A stretch of DNA of 60,451 bases, from NCBI RefSeq assembly GCF_018274385.1, contig NZ_JAAFYZ010000039.1, positions 1-60,451 on the forward strand, given 5' to 3'. Positions 1 to 7,940 of the stretch are shown in pieces. The notes beneath the pieces were generated by a model. That model made no database searches. It was given only the letters and a program-made list of their open reading frames with translations, and was not told the DNA's origin. Origin of the DNA: Catenulispora pinistramenti (lineage in GTDB: Bacteria > Actinomycetota > Actinomycetes > Streptomycetales > Catenulisporaceae). Position 1 is the stretch's first letter, and each line of letters opens with the position of its first letter. A program made the translations under genes and the position numbers.

Positions 1-980
1 CCAACAATCCCGGGATACGCCGCAATCACCCGATCAATCTCACCAGCCTGACCAGCCGAAAGCCGCTCGTGCTCAGACAGGCACCAGTTGCCGGGCAGCA
101 GCGCATCGCGGGTAAGGATTTCGTTGATGCCCGCGATGCTGCCGGCGAAGGTGTTGGCGGCGTCGAAGGCTGCTGCGTTGGCGTCGGTGAGTTCGGCGGC
201 TCGGGTGAGGAGGTCGGCGGGGATGGGGGCGCCGGTGCGGGCGATGGTGCGGGCTTCGGTGTGGAGGGCGACGGCTGCGCGGGTCCAGATGGCCCATTGG
301 CCCAGGAGGCCGCCGACGATGTGCAGGGTGGTGCCGTTGACGCGGTAGGGGGTGAGGAGGTCGACGATGATGTTGTCGTCGTTTCCGGTGTAGAGGGCGA
401 TGTCCTCGGCGTGGCCGGTGTCCGCTACGGCGCGGATGACGTCGATGGTCGCGTAGCGGTCGAAGGGGGCGATCTTGATGGCTTCGACGCCGGGGATCTG
501 GGCGTACCGGCGCCAGAAGTCGTAGCCGAAGCGGCGTTTGCCCAGGGCTGGTTGGATGTAGAAGCCGAAGACGGGCAGGATCTCGGCGATGCGGGCGACG
601 CCTTCGAGGATCTCCTGCTCCGGGGCGGTGCCCCAGCCCGGGGTGGCGACCAGTGCCAGGTCGTAGCCGAGGTCGGCGGCGATGCGGGCTTCGGCCAGGG
701 CCGAGGGGGTGGGGCCGAGGACTCCGGCGACCAGGATGGGGTCCGGGCCGGCTTCTTCGGCGGCCAGGCGGAGGACCGGTTCGTACAGGCCGTGGTCGCG
801 GATCTCGAACTGGGTGGTGTGGACGCCGACCGCTATGCCGCCGGCGCCGCAGTCGAGGTAGTGCCGGGTCAGTGCGCGCTGGCGCTTCGGGTCCAGGGTG
901 CGGTCTTCGTGCAGGGCGAGCGGGTGGGCGGGGATGACCATTCCCTCGCGCAGGCGCCGGCGCTTGTCGTCGGTGAGCAT
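1..980 (-). CDS. Dihydrodipicolinate synthase/N-acetylneuraminate lyase family protein (3' end outside window)
   Basis: The minus-strand frame opens at ATG 980 and runs off the left edge, giving about 326 residues. The translation is a DapA-type TIM barrel. It begins MLTDDKRRRLREG, has the substrate loop GGIAVGVHTTQFE, a FYIQP segment that could hold the catalytic Tyr, and GVEAIKIAPFDRY, whose Lys should form the Schiff base. Family members carry out pyruvate aldol condensation or cleavage, or dehydrate sugar acids. The start overlaps the epimerase stop by one base (TGATG), so this is the last visible gene of the leftward importer operon. The location suggests cleavage or dehydration of a keto-acid derived from the imported sugar. 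The exact substrate cannot be read from the sequence. Confidence 0.85.
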   Translation of the reverse strand, partial: MLTDDKRRRLREGMVIPAHPLALHEDRTLDPKRQRALTRHYLDCGAGGIAVGVHTTQFEIRDHGLYEPVLRLAAEEAGPDPILVAGVLGPTPSALAEARIAADLGYDLALVATPGWGTAPEQEILEGVARIAEILPVFGFYIQPALGKRRFGYDFWRRYAQIPGVEAIKIAPFDRYATIDVIRAVADTGHAEDIALYTGNDDNIIVDLLTPYRVNGTTLHIVGGLLGQWAIWTRAAVALHTEARTIARTGAPIPADLLTRAAELTDANAAAFDAANTFAGSIAGINEILTRDALLPGNWCLSEHERLSAGQAGEIDRVIAAYPGIV

Positions 981-2008
981 CAGAACCGTCCCGCGCGCTC
1001 GGTGAAGTGGGTGGGTTTGTCCAGGAGTGCTCCGCCTTCTTGGAGCCAGAGGACCGTCCAGTCGAGCATCTGGTGCAGCGACACCTCCGGGTAGCCGAAC
1101 AGGCCGAAGCAGCGGGCCGCGTTGGACAGCAGCGCGGTCGGCGATTCGGCGCCGGCGAAGACGGGTTCGCGGTCCAGGCGGCGGCCGAGTTCGGTGGCGA
1201 GCCAGCGGACGGAGGCGGTTTCCGGGCCGGTCACGTTGAGGACCAGCGGCTCCTTGCCGGAGCCGTCGGCGTGGGCCAGGGCGCTGAGCGCGTAGCGGTT
1301 CGCATCGCCCTGCCAGATCACGTTGACCAGGCCGTTGCCGAGGTCGACCGGGGTGTCCGCGAGCACCGCGCGGGCGATGTCGGTGAGCACCCCGTAGCGG
1401 CAGTCGATCGCGTAGTTCAGGCGGATGATCGCCAGCGGGCTGCCGGTCGCCGCCGCCTGGTAGGCCAGGATCCGCTCCCGTCCCAGGCACGACTGCGCGT
1501 ACTCGCCGACCGGGTCCGGTGCGACGTTCTCGTCCGCGCCGCCGGAGGTCGGCGGTAGCAGCGGGTAGACGTTCCCGCTGGAGAAGGCGCTGATCCTGGC
1601 CCCCGCATAGCGCTGCGCCACCCGGCCCGGCAGGTAGACGTTGGTCGCCCAGGTCGGCGCGGCGTCGCCGGTGGTGCCGAACTTGCGGCCGACCATGTAG
1701 ACGACGTTCGGTGCGTCGGGCAGGCCCGCGAGCGCCGAGTCGTCGGCGAGGTCCGCGCTGACCGTGCGCACCCCGGCCTGGTCCAGTTCGGCGCGGGCCG
1801 AGGAGTCGGAGAACCGTGACACCGCGTGGACGGTGCGCCCGCCCGGCAGCCGGTCGAAGGCCGCGGCGGCCATGCGCGCCAGGCTGACGCCCATCTTCCC
1901 GGCCGCGCCGAGCACCACCAGGTCGCCCTCGGTCTTGGCGAGTTCGTGGATCAGTCGTTCGTCGGGCTCGTGGACCCGCCGGGCGATCTCCGCCAGTGTC
2001 GTGGTCAT
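980..2008 (-). CDS. NAD-dependent epimerase/dehydratase family protein
   Basis: A 342-residue protein starting MTTTLAEIARRVHEP at ATG 2008. The Rossmann motif VVLGAAGKMGVSLARM lies near residues 29-44. Later segments such as ISAFSSGNVYPL and EYAQSCLGRERIL correspond to the Ser/Thr and Tyr-x-x-x-Lys-like region of extended SDRs. The Tyr-x-x-x-Lys reads here as Y-A-Q-S-C, so the catalytic Lys is not obvious and the activity may be atypical. The start overlaps the upstream Gfo/Idh/MocA stop (ATGA) and the stop overlaps the DHDPS-family start, so translation is probably coupled. An open frame continues upstream to 2464, but that part is a shadow of the oxidoreductase gene. Likely acts on a sugar or sugar acid in the cytoplasm. 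Confidence 0.82.
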   Translation of the reverse strand: MTTTLAEIARRVHEPDERLIHELAKTEGDLVVLGAAGKMGVSLARMAAAAFDRLPGGRTVHAVSRFSDSSARAELDQAGVRTVSADLADDSALAGLPDAPNVVYMVGRKFGTTGDAAPTWATNVYLPGRVAQRYAGARISAFSSGNVYPLLPPTSGGADENVAPDPVGEYAQSCLGRERILAYQAAATGSPLAIIRLNYAIDCRYGVLTDIARAVLADTPVDLGNGLVNVIWQGDANRYALSALAHADGSGKEPLVLNVTGPETASVRWLATELGRRLDREPVFAGAESPTALLSNAARCFGLFGYPEVSLHQMLDWTVLWLQEGGALLDKPTHFTERAGRF

Positions 2009-2829
2009 GAAAGGTGGGCTCCTGGTTCGGAAACGGCGGCGAGGAAGCGGACGGAGCGGAGCAGTTCGTCGTAGGGGACCGGCGGCACACCGCTGCGCAC
2101 CATCGCGAAGAACGCGTCGAGTCCGGGATAGAGGTAGTGGTCGTCCAAAACGGGCTGGGCGGTGGTGACAGAGCAGTCCTCTGCGACGACACAGAGGTGG
2201 AAGGGCACTGGCTTCGGATCCGGGCGGACCATGGTGACGGTGACCGCGGTCCCGCCGACCGGCGCGCAGGCCACGATCGCGTCCCGGGTCCGCGTCACCT
2301 GGACCTCCCCGACGTCCCCGCGACACAGCGTCAGCGCCATCTCGACGGGATGGACTCCGTAGAAGTGGACGCCGCCGTGCGGGCTGTCCGGATCGACCGG
2401 GCCGGTGGCGGCGACGGCGGACGGCGGCGCGTCCTGAATCAGTGCACGAACCTCGGGCAGCCACCGCAGCGCCGAATACGAGGTGAGCGGCGCGCCATGG
2501 CGCTCGGCCGCGCGGATCATCGCCTCGGCGTCGGCTACGCTCACCGCCAGCGGCTTGTCGACCAGGACCGGCAGCCCGGCCGCCAGCAGCGGCAGCGCGT
2601 GCGCCGCGTGCTGCCCGCCGTGCCGGTCGGTGACGATGACCGCGTCCACCAGCCCGATCAGGTCTTCGACGGCGGGCACCACGGGCAGCCCGACGTCGCG
2701 TTCCTCCGCGGAGTCCGGCTGCGAGGCGACGGCGACGATGCGTGCGTCCCCGCCGCGCCGCTCAGCGTTGCAGTACCGGATCATGTGGTCGACGTGCGTG
2801 CTCTCGGTACCGACCAGGCCGATTCTCAT
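2005..2829 (-). CDS. Gfo/Idh/MocA family oxidoreductase
   Basis: A 274-residue NAD(P)-dependent sugar-type dehydrogenase. The N-terminus MRIGLVGTESTH is a Rossmann beta-alpha-beta. LVDKPLAVS at about residues 95-103 matches the family E/D-K-P motif that contacts cofactor and substrate. The C-terminal half, including GGVHFYGVHPVEMAL, carries the usual G-x-H-x-x-D/E catalytic region. I chose ATG 2829 because GGAGG lies ten bases upstream. An ATG at 2856 that overlaps the permease stop (ATGA) is the alternative. At 274 residues the protein is shorter than the usual 330-390, with a compact C-terminal sheet. It follows the two permeases and should oxidise the imported compound. Confidence 0.85.
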   Translation of the reverse strand: MRIGLVGTESTHVDHMIRYCNAERRGGDARIVAVASQPDSAEERDVGLPVVPAVEDLIGLVDAVIVTDRHGGQHAAHALPLLAAGLPVLVDKPLAVSVADAEAMIRAAERHGAPLTSYSALRWLPEVRALIQDAPPSAVAATGPVDPDSPHGGVHFYGVHPVEMALTLCRGDVGEVQVTRTRDAIVACAPVGGTAVTVTMVRPDPKPVPFHLCVVAEDCSVTTAQPVLDDHYLYPGLDAFFAMVRSGVPPVPYDELLRSVRFLAAVSEPGAHLS

Positions 2830-2852
2830 GGTCGCGGAACCTCCGGTCCCGG

Positions 2853-3692
2853 TCATTTGCTGTATCCGGCAGAGATGCCCTCGATGATCCGGCGCCCGAG
2901 CACGATGTAGAGCACGAGCAGCGGCGCGATGAGGATGACCAGACCGGCGAACAGCACCGAGTAGCGCGATCCGGTGTACTGCATCGTCTGCGTGAAGTTG
3001 TAGAGCGACAGCGACAGCGTGGTCTTGGTGTGCAGCATGACGAGCGCGAAGAACGTCTCGCCCCAGTGCCCGATCGCCTGGAGCACGAAGATCGTGATCA
3101 GGCCGGAGCGTGCCAGCGGCAGCATGATCCGCCAGAACGTGTAACCCGGCCCGGCCCCGTCCAGGGCGGCGGCCTCTTCGAGTTCGACCGGAAGCGACCG
3201 GAAGAACGCCGTCAGCAGGAACAGCGCGTAGGGGATCCCGGCTCCGGTGTAGATCAGCATCAGGCCCCAGACGGAGTCGACGAGCCCGACGCGGTCGAAG
3301 GCCACATACAACGGGATGAACATCGTCTGCGCCGGGATCCCGAGGCCGAGGACGAACAACGCCGTGTGCACGCCGCTGCTGCGCACGCGGAACCGGGACA
3401 GCGCGTAGGCGGCCGGAGCGGCGAGCAGGATGCAGGCCAGCCCCGAGCCGACGATCAGCAGCAGCGAGTTCCCCACACCGGCGCCGAACTGCGCCGAGAC
3501 CCACGCGGTCCGGTAGTTGCTCCAGATGAAGTGCTTCGGCCACGACCACGGGTGCAGCGCCATCTCCCGGGTGGACTTCAGCGAGGACAGGACGATCCAC
3601 ACGATCATCAGGACGTTGGCCGCCACGATCGCCCACGCGACGGGCACCGTCACCAGATGTCCCCAGCCGCGGTGCCGTTTGATCTTCGTCAT
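2853..3692 (-). CDS. Carbohydrate ABC transporter permease (MalG type)
   Basis: A 279-residue integral membrane protein with about six hydrophobic helices; the first is VAWAIVAANVLMIVWIVL. The cytoplasmic coupling loop reads ELEEAAALDGAGPGYTFWRI, the EAA motif of binding-protein-dependent importers of the MalG/CUT1 class. It ends ILGRRIIEGISAGYSK, a C-terminus typical of actinobacterial sugar permeases. It lies 16 bp after the MalF-type permease and overlaps the next coding region. No ATPase gene is present in the operon. In actinomycetes one shared ATPase (MsiK type) often energises such importers, which would explain this. Confidence 0.93.
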   Translation of the reverse strand: MTKIKRHRGWGHLVTVPVAWAIVAANVLMIVWIVLSSLKSTREMALHPWSWPKHFIWSNYRTAWVSAQFGAGVGNSLLLIVGSGLACILLAAPAAYALSRFRVRSSGVHTALFVLGLGIPAQTMFIPLYVAFDRVGLVDSVWGLMLIYTGAGIPYALFLLTAFFRSLPVELEEAAALDGAGPGYTFWRIMLPLARSGLITIFVLQAIGHWGETFFALVMLHTKTTLSLSLYNFTQTMQYTGSRYSVLFAGLVILIAPLLVLYIVLGRRIIEGISAGYSK

Positions 3693-3708
3693 CGATGCTC
3701 CCCGGCCT

Positions 3709-4668
3709 CTAGTAGGTGTCGGCGTCCCGGCGCAGCACGCGGCGCGCCAGGACCATCAGCAGGCCGGTGAGCAGCAGGACGATGACGCCGCAGGCCGCGG
3801 CGATCCCGTAGTCGGCCGTGCCGTCGGGGTTGAACGCCTCGGCGTAGGAGTACATGGCGAAGTTCCAGATGTTCGTGGGCGGCAGCGCTCCGGACTCGGC
3901 CGAGAACACCAGGAGGAACTCGAACGTCTTCAGCGCGCCGACGCACCACAGCACCGAGCACACGCTGACGACGTCCTTCATCAGCGGGAAGGTGACGTAG
4001 CGGAACCGCTGGAAGGCGCTCGCCCCCTCGATCTCAGCGGCCTGATAGAGCTCCGGCGGGATCCGGTCCACGGCCGCCATGAAGATCACCGTGTAGACGC
4101 CGGAGGACAGCCAGGTCATGCCGATGAGGATGACCTTGAACATGTTGTCCTGCGCCAGCCACTCCGGGTGGCTGTGCACCCCGACGTCGGCGAGCAGCGT
4201 GTTGACCAGACCGTCGGGGTTGAACAGGTAGCCCCACATGATCGAGATCGCGATGCCCGGCACCAGCGAGGGGAAGAACACCACGGCCCGCGCGAACCTG
4301 CGGCCCGCCATGTCCTGCAACAGGATGGTCATGCCGAAGGCGATGGCGAAGACCGCGGCCCCCACGCCGACGACAATCCAGAAGGTGTTGACGAAGGAGG
4401 TCCGGAACACCGGATCCCGGAACATCGCCGTGTAGTTGTGCAGCCCGGCCCACTGCATCGGCCCGGCGCCGGCCCACCGGTTGAGGCTGAGCCAGAGCGT
4501 GAACAGCGTCGGCGCGACCATGATCAGCATGTAGACGGCCAGCGCCGGGTAGACGAAGGGGACGAACATCCGCCGGCGCGCACGGTGGAACGGTGAGTGC
4601 CGCCGGCCGGGCCCGACCGGCCGGCGGCCGTCTTCCGTCGTGGAGCCGACCACGATTGCCGAGGCCAT
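3709..4668 (-). CDS. Carbohydrate ABC transporter permease (MalF/UgpA type)
   Basis: A 319-residue permease with a basic N-terminal tail (HRARRRMFVPFVYPALAVYML) and about six membrane helices. The EAA loop reads YQAAEIEGASAFQRFRYVTF near residue 217. It pairs with the MalG-type permease downstream and starts two bases after the stop of the binding protein gene, so the three genes are one transcription unit. A TIM/MalF-type periplasmic loop insertion is absent, as is usual in Gram-positive CUT1 transporters. The partner binding protein suggests a sugar or sugar-like ligand. Confidence 0.93.
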   Translation of the reverse strand: MASAIVVGSTTEDGRRPVGPGRRHSPFHRARRRMFVPFVYPALAVYMLIMVAPTLFTLWLSLNRWAGAGPMQWAGLHNYTAMFRDPVFRTSFVNTFWIVVGVGAAVFAIAFGMTILLQDMAGRRFARAVVFFPSLVPGIAISIMWGYLFNPDGLVNTLLADVGVHSHPEWLAQDNMFKVILIGMTWLSSGVYTVIFMAAVDRIPPELYQAAEIEGASAFQRFRYVTFPLMKDVVSVCSVLWCVGALKTFEFLLVFSAESGALPPTNIWNFAMYSYAEAFNPDGTADYGIAAACGVIVLLLTGLLMVLARRVLRRDADTY

Positions 4669-4670
4669 CC

Positions 4671-6014
4671 TCAGCCCTTCGACTTCCAGTAGTCGGCGCT
4701 GTCCGAGCTCATCGAGTCGATGAACTGCGCGGCGCTCAGCTTGCCGAAGATGAGCTTGTCGTCCAGGCCGAAGTAGATCTTCGCGTTGTAGTCGGCCAGT
4801 GAGGCCGGGGAGCGGACGGTGTTGACCTGCCCGGCGTCGATCGCCTGCTTCACCGCCTGGACCGCCGGCGGCGCCGGGACGTCCTTGGCGATCGGGATGT
4901 TCTGCATCTCGGTCGCGACCTGCTCCTGATAACCGCGCTGGAGCAGGAAGGCGGCGAACTTCTCAGCGGCGGCCTGGTGCTTGGAGGACTTCAGGACGCC
5001 GATTCCGCTCACGGTCACGTTCAGCGGGGGAGCGCTGTGTCCGGCCACGGCCGGGAAGGCGAACGACCGGTAGTCGAACCCGGGAGCGGCGACCGGGCCG
5101 ACCTCGCTGGGCAGCCAGCTGCCGTTGACGTTGAAGTCCGCGTCGTTGTTGGCCCACTTGTTCTCCATCGCGGGGAACTTCGAGGCGTCATAGCCGTCGG
5201 TGAAGTAGCCGCCCTTGGCCAGGCGCTCCACGAGCTGTGCCGCTTGCAGGTAGCCGGGCTGCTTCCAGGTCTGGCCGGTCTTGTCGGTCTCGGCCTTGTT
5301 CAGCGCGTCCGGACCGAGGATCGAGGCCAGGAAGTCGTTGTAGAACACGGCGTTGTAGGAGGTGACGCTGCCGTCCTGGGCCAACGGCCGGCGGTTCTTG
5401 GCTTTCTGGGCGTCCAGGATCGAGAAGAACGCGTCCCAGTCCTTGGGCGCGGCGCTCTCCAGCGCCGGGAAGTTCTGGCCGTTGTAGAACACGACGCCGG
5501 TCGCCGAGGCCCAGTACGGCACCACGACCGGTCCGCCCGTGGTCTGCCCGGCGGCGTCCGTCGGCGTGGCCAGCGAGGTCGCGGCCGGGCCGACGACCTG
5601 GGCCACCGTCTGGCCGGTGCCGGGCACCTGCTGCTGGTAGGCGCTCGTCAGGTCCAGCATGCCGCCGGCCGGGTAGAGCACGTTCTGGATCTGGCTGGCG
5701 CTGGTCTCCACGACGTCGGTCGGCACATCCGGGGAGTTCAGCGCCGGCAGCAGGGATTTGACGACGGCGTTGCCCTTCCACTGCACCGTCACCTTGATGC
5801 CGGTCTGCTTCTGGAAGTCGTCGACGGCGGCCTGGAGGAACTGCTGTCCCGGCTGGCCCTTGAGCCACTGGCTCCAGATCGTCAGGTGGTCGCCGCCTGC
5901 CCCGGAACCCGCCGCGCCGGCGCCACCGCTGCTGCTGCCGCCGCACGCGCTCGCGCACAGCGCCACTCCCGCCAGAGCCACACCCGCCAGGAGGGGAGGT
6001 TGTCGTCGCCGCAT
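4671..6014 (-). CDS. Extracellular solute-binding lipoprotein of a sugar ABC importer
   Basis: A 447-residue family-1 (MalE-like) binding protein. The N-terminus has arginines, a short hydrophobic core (PLLAGVALAGVALC) and a lipobox around CASAC; Cys29 should be lipidated, followed by a Gly/Ser linker. The mature chain begins with LTIWSQWLKGQPGQ and shows VEFF-type motifs common to CUT1 binding proteins, ending SMSSDSADYWKSKG. It is the first gene of the leftward operon, so its ligand feeds the oxidoreductase, epimerase and DHDPS-family enzyme downstream. The ligand is unknown. The upstream gap to the divergent RidA gene holds a candidate IclR-type operator. Confidence 0.93.
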   Translation of the reverse strand: MRRRQPPLLAGVALAGVALCASACGGSSSGGAGAAGSGAGGDHLTIWSQWLKGQPGQQFLQAAVDDFQKQTGIKVTVQWKGNAVVKSLLPALNSPDVPTDVVETSASQIQNVLYPAGGMLDLTSAYQQQVPGTGQTVAQVVGPAATSLATPTDAAGQTTGGPVVVPYWASATGVVFYNGQNFPALESAAPKDWDAFFSILDAQKAKNRRPLAQDGSVTSYNAVFYNDFLASILGPDALNKAETDKTGQTWKQPGYLQAAQLVERLAKGGYFTDGYDASKFPAMENKWANNDADFNVNGSWLPSEVGPVAAPGFDYRSFAFPAVAGHSAPPLNVTVSGIGVLKSSKHQAAAEKFAAFLLQRGYQEQVATEMQNIPIAKDVPAPPAVQAVKQAIDAGQVNTVRSPASLADYNAKIYFGLDDKLIFGKLSAAQFIDSMSSDSADYWKSKG

Positions 6015-6251
6015 GGCTCACTCGCTTCCGTTAGTGAACTCGCCGTATCGGTTGCTGAAACTCTGCTGTGCAGAGGTTCGACCCTCCCGCCTCTCGTTGT
6101 CAAGGGTCTCCGCACCTGACAGTGCCGCTCAGCGTGCGTGGCGGGGCCCTGGCCCGGCGGTAGCGGGAGGCGAGGGTTGACGCTCCTTGCTTTCTGGGCT
6201 CTAGTTTAGTGAGCAGAACGAGTATTTCATTTCTTAATGAGGAGCGTCGTC
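6015..6251. promoter_or_regulatory. Divergent promoter region with TTCATT/AATGA operator candidate
   Basis: This gap separates the leftward importer operon from the rightward RidA operon and is much less GC-rich around 6200-6240 than its neighbours. At 6227-6240 TCATT and AATGA form an inverted repeat with a 4-base centre. Similar AATGAA/TTCATT elements occur upstream of other island genes (9514, 10469, 17068, 17161, 25094). The element sits directly before the GAGGAG ribosome site of the RidA gene, where a bound repressor would block it. The sequence is seen; assignment to the IclR regulator is inferred. Confidence 0.5.
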
Positions 6252-6641
6252 GTGATCGAAGCTGTCGCGAGCCCGTCCGGAGCGCCCCCGGCCGGTCCCT
6301 ACTCCCCGGCGCTACGAGTCGGTGACCTGCTGTTCGTGTCCGGCCAAGGGCCCTTCGACGCGGCCGGGCAGCGGTGCGGGCAGACCTTCGCCGAGCAGGC
6401 GCACGCCGTGTTCGACAACCTCGCGGCGCTCGCGGCGGCGGCCGGGACCGGTCTGGACCGGGCCGTCCGGCTCGGTGCCTACCTCAGCGACCACGCGCAT
6501 TTCGGCGAGTGGAACCGGGTCTGCGCGGCTCGGCTGAGTGAGCCCTATCCGGCCCGCACGACGGTGCCGGTCGCGCTGCCCGGCTTCGACATCGAGGCCG
6601 ACGCCGTGTTCTGGATCCCGGAGCCGGAGGACCGCGCGTGA
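6252..6641 (+). CDS. RidA/YjgF/UK114 family protein
   Basis: About 129 residues from GTG 6252, chosen because GAGGAG lies seven bases upstream. The ATG at 6237 is in frame but lies inside the AT-rich operator-like repeat. Motifs are PAGPYSPALRVGDLLFVSGQ at the N-terminus and the C-terminal PYPARTTVPVALP, whose Arg binds the carboxylate of imine substrates. RidA proteins hydrolyse reactive enamines and imines released by PLP enzymes, or act as related hydrolases. The stop overlaps the next start (an aminotransferase) by four bases, which fits a role in amine or imine metabolism in the same pathway. Confidence 0.88.
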   Translation: MIEAVASPSGAPPAGPYSPALRVGDLLFVSGQGPFDAAGQRCGQTFAEQAHAVFDNLAALAAAAGTGLDRAVRLGAYLSDHAHFGEWNRVCAARLSEPYPARTTVPVALPGFDIEADAVFWIPEPEDRA

Positions 6642-7936
6642 CCACGTCGCAGGCGGCCACCCGGACCGCGGGGCTGCGGGACCGCGCCGAGGCCGTGATA
6701 CCCGGCGGCGTCAGCTCGAACGTCAGGCTCCTGGCACCGCGCGTGTTCTTCGAGCGCGGCGCCGGGCCCAGGCTGTGGGACGTCGAGGGCAATGACTACG
6801 TCGACTACCTGCTCGGCCAGGGGCCGGCGTTCCTCGGCCACGCCCACCCGCAGGTCACCGAGGCGGTCGCCCGGGCGGTGCGCTCCGGCATGGTCTACGG
6901 CGCGCAGCACGCCCTGGAGGTCGAGGCGGCCGAGCGGTTCATCGCGGCCGTGCGGTGGCCGGACCTGGTCCGGTTCGGGGTCTCCGGGACCGAGTCGGTC
7001 CAGGGCGCGCTGCGCCTGGCCCGGGCCGCCACCGGACGGCGCCGCCTGCTGCGGTTCGCCGGGCACTACCACGGCTGGATCGACAACGTGTTGATGGACT
7101 TCGGGGCCGAGGGCGGTCGCCCCGGCACCCTCGGCCAGCCCGCCGACGCACTGGCCGACTGGCTGGTGGCGCCGTTCAACGACACCGACGCGCTGGCCGA
7201 GGTGTTCTCGGCGCACGGCGAGGAGATCGCGGCCGTCATCGTGGAGCCGATGATGTGCAACCAGGGGGCGATCGTCGCCGAGCCGGACTTCCTGGAGGCA
7301 TTGCGCGCGCTGACCACGGCCCACGGGACGGTGCTGATCTTCGATGAGGTGATCACCGGGTTCCGGCTCGCGCTCGGCGGCGCGGCCGAGCACTACGGGG
7401 TCACGCCGGACCTGGCCGTGTACGGCAAGGCGCTGGCCGGCGGCTGGCCGGTGAGCGCACTGGCCGGGCGCGAGGAGTTGATGGGCCGGTTCGGCACCGG
7501 CGAGGTCAACCACTCCGGGACCTTCAACGCCTCGGTCATGGCCGCCGCCGCGGTGGTGGCGACCCTGGAGGTGCTGACTGAGGATCCGCCGTACGAGCGC
7601 GTGGCCGAGCACGGGACCAGGCTGCGCGCCGGGCTGGCGGGGCTCGGCGACAAGCACCAGGTGCCGCTGCGGATCCAGGGCCTGCCCGCGGCCTTCCACG
7701 TCTCCTTCGGCGGGCCGCGGTCCGTCGGCGGCTCCGCGCCGGTCCGCGATCTCAGCGGTCTGCGAGAGCTGGACCTCGTCCGGTACGCCGAATTCTCCCG
7801 GCTGCTGGCCGAGCACGGGGTATGGGTCGCCGGCCGCGGCATCTGGTACGTCTCGGCCGCGCACGGGGACGCAGAGCTCTCCGACGCGCTGGAACGGGTC
7901 GACGCCGCCCTCACGGCCGATACCGGGACGGCCTGA
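6638..7936 (+). CDS. Class-III PLP-dependent aminotransferase (glutamate-1-semialdehyde aminomutase-like)
   Basis: A 432-residue fold-type I enzyme. IFDEVITGFR (near residue 230) supplies the Asp that contacts the pyridine nitrogen. AVYGKALAGGWPVSA (near 264) contains the Schiff-base Lys. NHSGTFNASVMAAAA matches the phosphate-binding Thr region of GSA-type enzymes, and the N-terminal PGGVSSNVRL is typical of the HemL-like subgroup. It overlaps the RidA gene, and the hydrolase gene follows four bases after its stop. Housekeeping hemL would be expected in a tetrapyrrole operon, so here a catabolic transaminase or aminomutase is more likely. The substrate is unknown. Confidence 0.88.
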   Translation: MTTSQAATRTAGLRDRAEAVIPGGVSSNVRLLAPRVFFERGAGPRLWDVEGNDYVDYLLGQGPAFLGHAHPQVTEAVARAVRSGMVYGAQHALEVEAAERFIAAVRWPDLVRFGVSGTESVQGALRLARAATGRRRLLRFAGHYHGWIDNVLMDFGAEGGRPGTLGQPADALADWLVAPFNDTDALAEVFSAHGEEIAAVIVEPMMCNQGAIVAEPDFLEALRALTTAHGTVLIFDEVITGFRLALGGAAEHYGVTPDLAVYGKALAGGWPVSALAGREELMGRFGTGEVNHSGTFNASVMAAAAVVATLEVLTEDPPYERVAEHGTRLRAGLAGLGDKHQVPLRIQGLPAAFHVSFGGPRSVGGSAPVRDLSGLRELDLVRYAEFSRLLAEHGVWVAGRGIWYVSAAHGDAELSDALERVDAALTADTGTA

Positions 7937-7940
7937 CCGC

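Noticed and set aside
69-1094. 341-residue plus-strand open frame at the left edge
   Set aside because: Gly/Val/Asp-rich antisense shadow of the DHDPS-family gene, which reads through the left edge on the minus strand.
6638-7936. Housekeeping hemL (glutamate-1-semialdehyde aminomutase)
   Set aside because: It resembles HemL but sits between RidA and a CocE hydrolase in a catabolic operon with no tetrapyrrole genes; a general class-III aminotransferase call is safer.
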